In this document: positions 34,560 to 42,618 of the stretch, in pieces
Numbering within the stretch: the first letter of the stretch is position 1
Layout of the letters: each line of letters opens with the position of its first letter
Assembly: GCA_016719295.1 (NCBI GenBank)
Contig: JADKAF010000001.1
Coordinates: 2,728,001 to 2,792,000 of the forward strand
Direction: 5' to 3'
DNA: 64,000 nt
Source of the DNA: Planctomycetota bacterium
GTDB lineage: Bacteria > Planctomycetota > UBA1135 > JADKAF01
Made by a program: the position numbers and the translations under genes
Notes under the pieces: model-generated
Databases searched by the model: none
Seen by the model: only the letters and a program-made list of their open reading frames with translations
What the model was told of the DNA's origin: nothing

Positions 34560-35558
34560 GTGGCCGGGCTCGGAGAACGCGCGCGTTGGTGGAAGAGCCA
34601 GCTCGTGCAGCGCGCGCAGATGCTGCGCGGCGATCTCGCGGTGCTGATGTATCACCGCGTCTGCCCGGAGCAGGATCACGCGTTCCTCCAGCGCGGCGGC
34701 GTGCCCTGGATCTCGCCGGAGAGCTTCCGCGCGCAGATGGAGTTCCTCCGGGCGCACGACTTCGAGGTGCTGCCGCTCGACGAGGCCCTGGAGAAGATCG
34801 CTCGACGCGAGCGCCTGCAGCCGCGCACGCTCGCGATCAGCTTCGACGACGGCTACCGCGACAATCTCGAGCACGCGGCCCCCGTGCTGCGCGCCCTCGG
34901 GCTGCCCGCCACCTTCTTCCTCGCCACCGCGCTGCTGGATGCGCGCCGGCTGCTCTGGGAGCACGTCGTGATGCTCGCGGAGGAGCGCCTCGGTCGCGCC
35001 GCGGTGCGGGAGCACGCGGCGCGAGCCGGCCTCGCGCTGCCGGCGGATCGCGAGGTGCTCGCGGTGGCGACGCACGCGGCCACGCTCGCGACACGCGACG
35101 CGCTGGTCGCGGCGCTGCGCGCGACGCTCGAGCTCCATGCAGACGAAGAGCGCGAGCTCGTGCGCGACCTCTACCTCGATGCGGACGGCGTGCGCGCTCT
35201 CGCGCAGGGCGCGCTCGCGATCGGCTCGCACGGCCACGCGCATCACAGCTACGCCACGCTCAGCGAGGCCGAAGCGATCGCCGATCTCGAGCAGGCCCGC
35301 GCGCAGCTCGAGCAGCTGCGCTTGCCCTCGATCTCCAAGATCTTCTGCTCCGCCTACGGCGGGCATACGCCGCGCGACGTGCCGCATCTCGTGCGCCTCG
35401 GCTACCTTGGCGCGCTCGGAGTGAAGCTCGGCACGAACGGCGCGCGCCTGGATCCCTTCGACGTGCGGCGCATCGCGCTCGGCGATCACTCCTGGCATCG
35501 CCTGCGCTTCCTCGATCGCGCCGCTCCTTGGAACCACCGTCTCCATGCCTTCCGCTGA
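34560..35558 (+). CDS. NodB-type polysaccharide deacetylase
   Basis: The 332-residue protein has a NodB homology region: the strand AVLMYHRVC, catalytic and metal-binding ISFDDGYRDN (about residues 97-106), a metal-binding His segment GSHGHAHHSY (about 223) and a late DHSWHRL. These enzymes remove N-acetyl groups from amino sugars in polysaccharides. An insertion between the DD motif and the His motif (about 130-210) is helical. No signal peptide is seen. The GTG at 34560 lies seven bases after the radical SAM stop, so the genes form an operon. Its 3' end overlaps the next gene by 14 bp. Confidence 0.87.
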   Translation: MAGLGERARWWKSQLVQRAQMLRGDLAVLMYHRVCPEQDHAFLQRGGVPWISPESFRAQMEFLRAHDFEVLPLDEALEKIARRERLQPRTLAISFDDGYRDNLEHAAPVLRALGLPATFFLATALLDARRLLWEHVVMLAEERLGRAAVREHAARAGLALPADREVLAVATHAATLATRDALVAALRATLELHADEERELVRDLYLDADGVRALAQGALAIGSHGHAHHSYATLSEAEAIADLEQARAQLEQLRLPSISKIFCSAYGGHTPRDVPHLVRLGYLGALGVKLGTNGARLDPFDVRRIALGDHSWHRLRFLDRAAPWNHRLHAFR

Positions 35559-36633
35559 GCCGGAAGTGCTGCGCGAGATCCGCGCGGAGGACGAGCCCGC
35601 GCTCGCGGCGCTCCTCGGCTCGATCTGGCCGGAGGTCCCGTGGCGCGAGCGCTTCGCCGCGCAGTGGACGCGGAACCCGTTCGCCGTCGGTCAGCCGCGC
35701 GGGTTCGTCAGCGAGTCGCGCGGCGAGCTCACCGGCTGCTTCGGGAGCATCCCGATGCCGTACCGATCTCCCGCCGGCGATGTCCTCGGCTTCGGTGCGA
35801 CGGCGCTCGCGGTGCGTGCCGATCAGCGCGGGCGAGGCCTCGCCCGCGCGCTGGTCTCCGCCTGGATGAGCTGCGGCGAGGCGGCGCTCTGGGTGAACGC
35901 GACCCCGAACGCGGAGAGCGCGCGGCTCTTCGCGCAGCTCGGCTTCCACGCGCTCGACGAGCGCAGCGCCGCTCGGCGCGGCTTCGTCACTGGGAACCCC
36001 TGGTCCGCGAGCTATCGAAGTGTGCAGCAGCGCCTCGGCGCAGCGGCCCCTCTCGCGCTGACCCTCGTGTGGTGGCGCGCTCGCGAGCAGACGCGTCGCC
36101 GCCGCGCGCTCGCCGAGGCCGCGAAGCGCGCGCAGCGCGAGCAGGGGCTCCGCGTGGAGCGCTTGCGCTGGGACGACGCGCGCTTGGACGAGCTCTGGTG
36201 TGCAGCGCGCGAGACGCCGCAGCTCCAGAAGCGCCGCGATCTTGCCAGCCTGCGCTGGACCTTCGCTTCCTCGCCACGGGCGGAGCGCAATCTGCTGCTC
36301 GGCCTCGTGCGGGATCGCGCGCTCATCGCCTGGGCGGCGTTCCGGGAGGAACCCGAGCGTCGGCGCTTGCGCATGGTTGATGCGTTCGGTGCGCTCTCCA
36401 GGATCGAGCACTTCGCCGCTCTGAGCGATGCCGCGTGCGCCGAGCTCGCGCCGCGCGATCTCGATCACGTGGAGCTCCGCTGTGGCGCGAGCATTGCAGG
36501 GGCATTCCAAGAGCTCGGACTCGGCGGCGAGAGGCTGCGCGATGCGGCGCAATGGTGGACGCGCGATCCGCGGCTCCCCGCTCCGGAGCTCGGCGCGCTC
36601 GACGGCGATCGCATCCTCGACGTCCTGCTCTGA
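35545..36633 (+). CDS. GNAT-family acyltransferase-like protein
   Basis: The 362-residue protein carries one clear GNAT core (about 12-140). It has the acyl-CoA-binding motif VRADQRGRGLARALVSA and a downstream WVNATPNAESARLFAQLGF. The second half (about 185-362) also has a GNAT-like layout, as in FemAB/GNAT proteins of exopolysaccharide loci, but its motif A is not evident. It overlaps the deacetylase gene by 14 bp, which suggests that deacetylation and re-acylation of the same sugar may be coupled. The acyl donor is unknown. Confidence 0.82.
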   Translation: MPSAEPEVLREIRAEDEPALAALLGSIWPEVPWRERFAAQWTRNPFAVGQPRGFVSESRGELTGCFGSIPMPYRSPAGDVLGFGATALAVRADQRGRGLARALVSAWMSCGEAALWVNATPNAESARLFAQLGFHALDERSAARRGFVTGNPWSASYRSVQQRLGAAAPLALTLVWWRAREQTRRRRALAEAAKRAQREQGLRVERLRWDDARLDELWCAARETPQLQKRRDLASLRWTFASSPRAERNLLLGLVRDRALIAWAAFREEPERRRLRMVDAFGALSRIEHFAALSDAACAELAPRDLDHVELRCGASIAGAFQELGLGGERLRDAAQWWTRDPRLPAPELGALDGDRILDVLL

Positions 36634-36659
36634 GCGGGGCTGCGCGACAGCGCCCACCA

Positions 36660-36699
36660 GCTGGATCAACGGCTCACGCCGCTCCGGCCGGAGCCGTCG
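36660..36699 (-). repeat. Partial copy 3 of the dispersed hairpin core
   Basis: Read on the minus strand, 36660-36682 matches the core at 379-407 and 25002-25030 through gcgtgagccgttga and ccagc, with a shorter stem (cggc/gccg). The adjoining gctccggccggagc (36681-36694) is a perfect palindrome. It lies just after the GNAT gene. The stretch 36700-36811 shows nothing further. Confidence 0.6.
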
Positions 36700-36881
36700 A
36701 TACGAGATCGGTACTCACACCCAACACGCGCGCGAGCATCTGAGCGCGAGTGGCGCGACGACCGCTCCGCCAGCCCTCCGGCGAAGCAAGCGCCGCGCCC
36801 GCCGCGCATGGACGACGTCGAACCAAATCGTGCGTCGAAGCGTGCTCGACGTAGAGCCCGATTCGAGAGCGAGCGCGGCGG

Positions 36882-37053
36882 TCACGTCGCTTGCGTCGCC
36901 TCCGGATGCGGCTCCGCTACGTCGAAAGACATCGTGCGCCGTTCCGGAGCCCGCTGGAGGCGGGGGCTCCGGAACTCATGTTGCCGGGAGCGATCGGACG
37001 TCGACGCGTGAACGACGTCGAACGACATGGGTTCCCCGCCCGCGCGGCGGCAG
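36882..37053. repeat. Left 172-bp inverted arm of the RAYT element
   Basis: This arm is roughly 90% identical by eye to the reverse complement of 37935-38106. Its core is a hairpin gttccggagccc/gggctccggaac (36941-36952 and 36964-36975), followed by gacgtcgacgcgtgaacg and an acatgggtt block. Weaker similarity continues outward (about 36812-36881 against 38107-38176). The pair encloses the transposase gene. Confidence 0.9.
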
Positions 37054-37185
37054 TGCGATCGCGCAGCGAGCAACGTAGCGCAATCAAGATTCCGGCTTTC
37101 TAGGAAACCAACGACGGCCCTTCTGCGTTCTACATGCTGGAACGAAGTCGGGGAAGGCGACGCGCAATGAGGCAGAGGAAGCCAG

Positions 37186-37923
37186 ATGCGCCGCAAGTTT
37201 CATCAGTTCGAGTTCGAGTTTCGTCAGCACGGCGGCAAGCGGAAAGGCGCGGGGCGGAAGCCCAAGAACGACGAGCCCGGCATGCCGCACCGTCAGCGTT
37301 CGAAGAAGAAGCGCAACGAGCCGCTGCACGTCACCGTGAGTCTCGCCGATGGTCTGCCGTCGCTGCGCCGCGGCGCGCTGAAGCTCGTGCTCGCGGCGCT
37401 CAGCGCGAGCAGCGATCGCCACGGAATGCGGATCGTTCAGTACTCGATTCAGCGAGATCATCTGCACCTCTTGGTCGAGGCCGACGACCGCGAGTGCGTC
37501 GCACGCGCAATGAACGCGCTGCTCAGTCCACTCGCGCGCGCGTTGAACAAGCTCTGGAACCGCCGCGGCAAGGTCTTCCCCGAGCGCTATCACGACGAGG
37601 TGATCTCGACGCCCACGCAGGCGCGCAACGCGCTTCGCTATGTGCTGCAGAACGGCAAGAAGCACGGCGCCGTACTGCCCAGCTCGATCGATCTCTGCTC
37701 GAGCGCGCCCGTGTTCGATGGCTGGAGTGAGCAGCCGTCGATCGCGTCGATCCCCGGGACACCGAGCTTGGCCGTCGTCGCGCCCGCTGCGACTTGGCTG
37801 CTCACCACCGGCTGGCGCCGCCAAGGGCTGCTCGACCTTCACGAGTTGCCGAAGCCCTACAAGCACGCCGGCCAACCGCGCGGGAACCTCGCCAATTCAA
37901 GTCGCCGAGCAGCCTCGCGCTGA
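37186..37923 (+). CDS. REP-associated tyrosine transposase (RAYT, Y1/IS200-like)
   Basis: The 245-residue protein has a Y1_Tnp catalytic core with the HUH pair in RDHLHLL (His92 and His94) and a candidate nucleophile Tyr152 in ALRYVLQNGKKH. RAYTs cut and rejoin single-stranded hairpin repeats and are thought to spread REP palindromes. A basic GGKRKGAGRKPK start resembles an AT-hook-like DNA-binding segment. The tail after about residue 185 is longer than the catalytic core needs. The gene is complete and flanked on both sides by inverted 172-bp arms. It interrupts the surface-glycan locus. Confidence 0.9.
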   Translation: MRRKFHQFEFEFRQHGGKRKGAGRKPKNDEPGMPHRQRSKKKRNEPLHVTVSLADGLPSLRRGALKLVLAALSASSDRHGMRIVQYSIQRDHLHLLVEADDRECVARAMNALLSPLARALNKLWNRRGKVFPERYHDEVISTPTQARNALRYVLQNGKKHGAVLPSSIDLCSSAPVFDGWSEQPSIASIPGTPSLAVVAPAATWLLTTGWRRQGLLDLHELPKPYKHAGQPRGNLANSSRRAASR

Positions 37924-37934
37924 ACCACACCGCC

Positions 37935-38106
37935 CTACCGCCGCGCGGGCGCGTAACCCATGTCTCTCGACGTCGTTCACGCGTCGACGTCCGGTCGCTC
38001 CCGGCAACATGAGTTCCGGAGCCCCCGCCTCCAGCGGGCTCCGGAACGTCGCACGACGTCTATCGACGAAGCGGAGCCGCGCCCGGAGGCGCAGCAAGCG
38101 ACGTGA
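37935..38106. repeat. Right 172-bp inverted arm of the RAYT element
   Basis: This is the reverse-complement partner of 36882-37053. It contains the same 12-bp hairpin arms, ending 11 bases after the transposase stop at its inner edge. The remaining gap to the flippase stop (38107-38268) has only the diverged continuation of the arm and low-complexity gcgcg runs. Confidence 0.9.
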
Positions 38107-38268
38107 ACGACGCGCAAGGCTCCGCGTTTCTCGATCGCGTCCTTCGCGCGTCGACGTTCGAACTCGATCGACGTCGTACGCGCGCGTCGGGCGCGGCGCT
38201 TGCTTCGCCGTAGGGCCGGGCGTAGCGCATGCGCGGTCTTGCGTTCGAACGCCTCCCGCGTGCCTCGC

Positions 38269-39744
38269 TCAGGCGCGCAGCTTCGCGGCGCGCGCGCGGA
38301 GCCAAGTGAGCGCGCGCTGTCGCTCCTCCGGCAGCACCCAACGCAGGCGCAGCGCCGCGAGCAGGAACGTCGCGCAGAGCAGCGTATCGACCAGCAGCGC
38401 GAGCAGGAGGTCCAACGGCCCGAAGAGGCCGCGCGCGAAGGAGAGCGCGGTCGCGACGGCGACGATCGCGAGCGCCTCCCCGTGGCGATAGGGCACGTCC
38501 CAAAGCGCGCGGCCGTAGCGCGCGGAGGCTGCCCAGAGGCCCGCCTGCACCAAGGCCGCGGAGATGGCGGCGCCGAGCGCGCCGAAGAGAGCCACGCCGA
38601 GCACGCAGAGCGCGACCTGCGCGACGGCGGCGACGAGGAAGCAGCGCATCCAGAGCGCCGTGCGGCTCGTCACGAAGAAGGCCGAGCTCGTGACCGAGGA
38701 GGCGCACTGGCAGAGCGCGGCGAGGTTCAGCAGCGGGAGATAGAGCGAGAGCCCCTCGAAGCGCGGATCGGCGAGCGCGCCGAAGAGGTCCGCGCCCAGC
38801 GTCGCGACGGCGAGGGCCAGCGCACCCGCGCCGACCAGCAACCAGCGCAGCACGTCTCCGACGACCTGCGCGTCGGCCCGCTCCTCCCAGAGCTTGAAGC
38901 GCCAGACGTCGAACGAGCGCTGGAACGGCAGCAAGAGGAAGCTCGAGAGCAGGCTCGAGAGCTTCCACGCCATGCCGTAGACGCCGAGCGTCGCCAAGCT
39001 GGCGAGCTCGGTGAGCACGAAGCGATCGACCTGCCGCAGCACGAAGTACGCGAGCCCCCCGCCCCAGAGCGGCAGCGAATAGGAGACGAGCGGGCGCAGG
39101 AGTACAGCGCACGAGCGGAGCCGCGGTGCGGCGCCGAACTCCCGCCGCAGGATCCAGAGCAGCCCCGCCGTCGTCAGCGCGGCGGTGAGCGTGCTGGACA
39201 AGAAGAGCCCGTAGGCGCCGAGCTCGAGGCCGACGACGAAGCCGATGTTGGTGCCGACGCTGAGCGCGAACGCGGCGAGGTTCAGCAGCGTCGTGCGGCC
39301 GGACCAGAGGCGCGCTTGGAGTGCCGCGAAGAGCATCACGTTCAGGAGATCGCAGGCGATGCCGCCGGCGATCACCGCGCGGAACTCGCTCGTGAGCCGC
39401 ACCTCCGAGAAGACGCGCTCCAGCGACGGCCAACCGAGGAAGAACGCGAGCGCCGCGACGAGCGCGAGCAACGCCGTCGCGCCGATCGTCGCGCTGAGCA
39501 AGGAGCCCGCGCCCGTTCGTGCGGCGGCATGCGCGCGCACGTAGCTCACGCGCAGCTCGAGCCCGAAGAGCACCGGGAAGAGACCGGAGACGGCGACCAA
39601 GAAGTCGCTGAGCCCGTAGCCCTCCGGCCCGAGGTGGAACGAGAACCACGGGAGCAGCGCGAAGGTGACGAGCTTCTGGAGCAGCGGCGCCAGCCCGAAG
39701 ATCAGCGCATGGCCGAAGACGCCGGCGACGCCGCGCGCGCTCAT
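38269..39744 (-). CDS. Polysaccharide flippase (Wzx/MATE-like)
   Basis: The 491-residue integral membrane protein has about 12-14 hydrophobic helices spread evenly through the chain and short polar loops. It has the polysaccharide-biosynthesis (Wzx/RfbX-like) features of FSFHLGPEGYGLSDFLVAVSG near the start and a central RQVDRFVLTELASLATLGVYG segment. Such proteins flip lipid-linked oligosaccharides across the inner membrane. The start at 39744 overlaps the upstream glycosyltransferase stop (ATGA), indicating one operon with the two GT4 genes and a common lipid-linked product. Confidence 0.9.
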   Translation of the reverse strand: MSARGVAGVFGHALIFGLAPLLQKLVTFALLPWFSFHLGPEGYGLSDFLVAVSGLFPVLFGLELRVSYVRAHAAARTGAGSLLSATIGATALLALVAALAFFLGWPSLERVFSEVRLTSEFRAVIAGGIACDLLNVMLFAALQARLWSGRTTLLNLAAFALSVGTNIGFVVGLELGAYGLFLSSTLTAALTTAGLLWILRREFGAAPRLRSCAVLLRPLVSYSLPLWGGGLAYFVLRQVDRFVLTELASLATLGVYGMAWKLSSLLSSFLLLPFQRSFDVWRFKLWEERADAQVVGDVLRWLLVGAGALALAVATLGADLFGALADPRFEGLSLYLPLLNLAALCQCASSVTSSAFFVTSRTALWMRCFLVAAVAQVALCVLGVALFGALGAAISAALVQAGLWAASARYGRALWDVPYRHGEALAIVAVATALSFARGLFGPLDLLLALLVDTLLCATFLLAALRLRWVLPEERQRALTWLRARAAKLRA

Positions 39745-40889
39745 CGCAGCAGCTCCTCGAGCGCCGACTCGAAGCGCGCGGCCCACGGCGGCTCGCACAT
39801 GCCTTGCGCGCGCGCGCGCGCCGCGGCGGAGAGCCGCAGCCGCAGCGCGGAATCGAGGCAGAGCTCGCGCACGGCGGCAGCGACCGCTTCCGGATCCTCG
39901 AAGTCGCAGACGATCCCGCTCACGCGAGGCTCGATCAGCTCGGTGGCCGCCGAGACGAAGTGCAGGCTGCGGCGCGGGACGATGGGCACGGCTCCGCAGC
40001 ACATCCCTTCGAACACCGCCAGGCCGAAGGACTCGTAGCGCGAGGGATGCAGCAGCAGATCCGCCGCGGCGAACCAGGGCGCGGGATCGTTCGTGCTGTC
40101 GAGGAAGCGCACGCGCTCCCCGAGGCCGAGCTCGGCCGCGCGCCGACGCAGCGGCTCGGCTGCGGGCCCGTCGCCGAGCACCGCGAAGCGCACCGGCAGA
40201 TCGCGCACGCGGGAGGCGACCTCGAGCACGGCTTCGACGTTCTTCAGCGGGATCAGACGCGCGACGGTGAGTGCCAGCAGCTCCCCCTGCGACCGTGCGT
40301 CCGGTGCGGGCGACGCCTTCCGCGGTGGGATCGCGGGCGGGAGGATCAGCGGATCGAAGCCAGGCAGACCTTCGTAGCGGCGGATCTCCTCTGCGTGCGT
40401 CCCGCTGGAGACGATGCAGAGATCCGCGGCGCGGATCGCGGCGCGCTCCAAGCGCGCGTACTGCCAGGCGCGCAGCTTGATGCCGCTGCGGCCGAGCATG
40501 TCGAAGGACTCCTGCCGGGCTTGCGGGCTCAGCGAGACGTAGACGCGCTTCGCAGCGCGCACGCGCGGCAGCGCCCACGCGAAGTGGCAATCGAACGCGA
40601 TCACGGCGTCGGCCGGCTCGAGCAGCGCGGGTGTCTGGCGCGCGAGCCAACGCGCACGCAGCAGCGGGCGCAGCCGCCACAGCGGGCCGCGAGGCGCGGG
40701 ATGCTCCGGCACGTGGCGCTCGACGAGCCCCGGCAGCGCGGCGGCATCGCGCGCGCGCTGCGTGTGCGCGCACAGCACGACCTCGTTCTCGGCGCCGAGC
40801 CTCGCGATCAGCGCGCGCAGCATGGTGACCCCGCCCCCGCGCTGATCGAGGCCCTGGTTGTTCAGGAGGACGAGGCGTTTCCCGCGCAT
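39741..40889 (-). CDS. Family 4 (GT-B) glycosyltransferase
   Basis: The 382-residue GT-B enzyme has an N-terminal Gly-rich loop (QRGGGVTMLRAL), donor-site strand LALTVARLIPLKNVEAVLEV, and the C-terminal HPSRYESFGLAVFEGMCCG that holds the EX7E-type motif binding the nucleotide-sugar phosphates. It is co-transcribed with the flippase (4-base overlap) and with the following glycosyltransferase (28-base overlap). The donor and acceptor sugars cannot be read from the sequence. Confidence 0.9.
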   Translation of the reverse strand: MRGKRLVLLNNQGLDQRGGGVTMLRALIARLGAENEVVLCAHTQRARDAAALPGLVERHVPEHPAPRGPLWRLRPLLRARWLARQTPALLEPADAVIAFDCHFAWALPRVRAAKRVYVSLSPQARQESFDMLGRSGIKLRAWQYARLERAAIRAADLCIVSSGTHAEEIRRYEGLPGFDPLILPPAIPPRKASPAPDARSQGELLALTVARLIPLKNVEAVLEVASRVRDLPVRFAVLGDGPAAEPLRRRAAELGLGERVRFLDSTNDPAPWFAAADLLLHPSRYESFGLAVFEGMCCGAVPIVPRRSLHFVSAATELIEPRVSGIVCDFEDPEAVAAAVRELCLDSALRLRLSAAARARAQGMCEPPWAARFESALEELLR

Positions 40890-42100
40890 CCCGAGGCTCC
40901 GCCGAGGAGCTCCTGATAGAGGCCGCCGTAGAGCAAGCCGATGGCCTCGAGCCGGAAGCGCGCTTCCACCTCGGCTCGCGCAGCGCTGCCGAGGCGCAGG
41001 ACCAGCTCGGGATCCGCGAGCAGGGTCTCCACGGCGGCGACGTAGCCGGCGCGATCGTCGAAGAGGATCCCGGTGCGGCCGGAATCGATGAAGTAGTCGG
41101 TGACGCCGGGCAGCCTGCGTGCGACGGTCGGGAGCGCGTGCGCCATCGCCTCCAGCAAGACGTTGCCGAAGCCCTCCTTCGTCGACGCGAAGACCATCGC
41201 GTCCGCCATCCCGTAGTAGCGCGAGGGGTCGGGCGCGAAGCCCGTGAAGTGCACGCGCTCGGAGAGTCCCGCTTCGCTCACGCGGCGGCGCAGCCGCGCC
41301 GCGTACTCGTCCTCGAGATCCGGACCGACGAGGAAGAGATGCAAGCGCGGATGCCGCGGATGGAGCTCGATCAGCCCCTCGACGAGCTCGTGCGGCGCCT
41401 TGCGCTCGCAGATCCCGCCCACGAAGACCAGCACGAAGTCGGCGGCGTCGAGGCCGAAGCTGCGGCGCAAGGCATGCTTCTCGCGCCGTGGATCCGCAGG
41501 CAGGGTCACGCCCTGGGGAATCAAGTGGCGGCGCGGCTCGGGCAGGACCCCCTCGCCATCCGCATGCAGCTTCGGCGAGATCGAGACGGAGGCATCGACC
41601 AGTCGGAAGAGCCGCCGGATCACGGGTCGGAAGAGCGGTCGATAGCTCGCGAGGACCGAGCCGAGCCCGTCATCGAGCGTGCTGGACTGCACGACCTTCG
41701 CGCGCAGCAGACGAGCGACCAGCGCGCCGAGGAAGTAGCGGTCGCTGAACGAGTGGAAGTGCACGAGGTCGTAGTCCCGGCCGTGGCGCAGCAGCCACCA
41801 GGAGAGCTTGAGATGCCGCAGCGCCTTCCGCCGGGCGACTAGATAGTGGACGGTGTGCGGCGCCGGCGCAGAGCAGTGCACGACCCGCTCGCCCTGGGGA
41901 TCCGTGTTCTGCACCAGCACATCGTTCGCGAAGCCCTGCGCCTGCAGGTGGGGCATCAAGTTGGTGAGATAGATGCCCTCGCCCGTGAAGTCCGGGCGGA
42001 AGAAGGTGAAGACGTGCAGAACCCGCCGCACGCGAGACGGAGAGGCGGGAGCTGGAGATGCGGAAGCGCTGGGTCGAGTCTTCAACCGATCAGAGCCCAT
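40862..42100 (-). CDS. Family 4 (GT-B) glycosyltransferase, first gene of the flippase operon
   Basis: The 412-residue GT-B enzyme has an N-terminal acceptor-side segment (FTFFRPDFTGEGIYLTNL), donor strand VLVFVGGICERKAPHELVEG and the C-terminal FASTKEGFGNVLLEAMAHALP (shown by its EGFG and E motif). The start at 42100 is the last good ATG before the domain; the stretch up to 42214 is low-complexity and was excluded. It overlaps the next gene by 28 bp. The upstream 330 bp hold no gene and no recognisable promoter. Confidence 0.87.
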   Translation of the reverse strand: MGSDRLKTRPSASASPAPASPSRVRRVLHVFTFFRPDFTGEGIYLTNLMPHLQAQGFANDVLVQNTDPQGERVVHCSAPAPHTVHYLVARRKALRHLKLSWWLLRHGRDYDLVHFHSFSDRYFLGALVARLLRAKVVQSSTLDDGLGSVLASYRPLFRPVIRRLFRLVDASVSISPKLHADGEGVLPEPRRHLIPQGVTLPADPRREKHALRRSFGLDAADFVLVFVGGICERKAPHELVEGLIELHPRHPRLHLFLVGPDLEDEYAARLRRRVSEAGLSERVHFTGFAPDPSRYYGMADAMVFASTKEGFGNVLLEAMAHALPTVARRLPGVTDYFIDSGRTGILFDDRAGYVAAVETLLADPELVLRLGSAARAEVEARFRLEAIGLLYGGLYQELLGGASGCAGNASSS

Positions 42101-42425
42101 CGCCTCGAGGTTCTCGCGGAGCGGAGCAGTGGAGCTGTGGAATCGGAAGCACGTCTCGGACACTCCGGAACCCCGGGGGCGGTGGAGGCTACCAAGCCCC
42201 GCGACAGGCTCCAACCCCCGGCGGCACCCGCCGCACGGGAGCGCCGGCCGAAGACGGCCTGTCCCTCGCGGGCTGGCGACGCGAGGCCTGTCGCGCCAGG
42301 CCCGGCGCTTTCGCGTAGGCTGGCGCCGGTCGCCAACCTGAGCATCGCGCGCGAACGGGCCTGCACTGAAGGCCTCGCGCGGAACCTGCCGAAGGTGATT
42401 CGTAGGAGGGCGGCGGCTCCGTAGC

Positions 42426-42584
42426 AGCCTGTTGAAGAAGCGCTTCGAGGCTGGGAACGATGCATCGGGCGTCCCGGCGAGGCGCAGGGACCGGCGCTGA
42501 AGCGAGTGTTTCAGCTAGGTTCCGGCAACGAAGGCGGGGCGACCGAGGCGCGTTCTTGAGCCCGAATGACTTCTTCGACAGGCT
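42426..42584. mobile_element. MITE-like element with 15-bp terminal inverted repeats
   Basis: Terminal repeats agcctgttgaagaag (42426-42440) and cttcttcgacaggct (42570-42584) match at 14 of 15 positions and enclose 129 bp with no coding sense. The sequence tagc occurs on both outer sides (42422-42425; 42584-42587), compatible with a short target duplication but overlapping the terminal base. The ends resemble those of some IS families. I read it as a non-autonomous or internally deleted insertion lying just before the radical SAM gene. The region 42101-42425 shows nothing else. Confidence 0.6.
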
Positions 42585-42618
42585 AGCGAGCATTCGCCCG
42601 ACTCCCGAGGATGGCTCC

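Noticed and set aside
36435..37185. Several short frames around the left RAYT arm
   Set aside because: They read through the repeat arm and have Arg/Ser-rich composition; no start or domain supports them.
42460..42618. N-terminal extension of the SPASM radical SAM gene
   Set aside because: It begins inside the MITE-like element, is Arg-rich and lacks family similarity; the GTG at 42619 is a better start.
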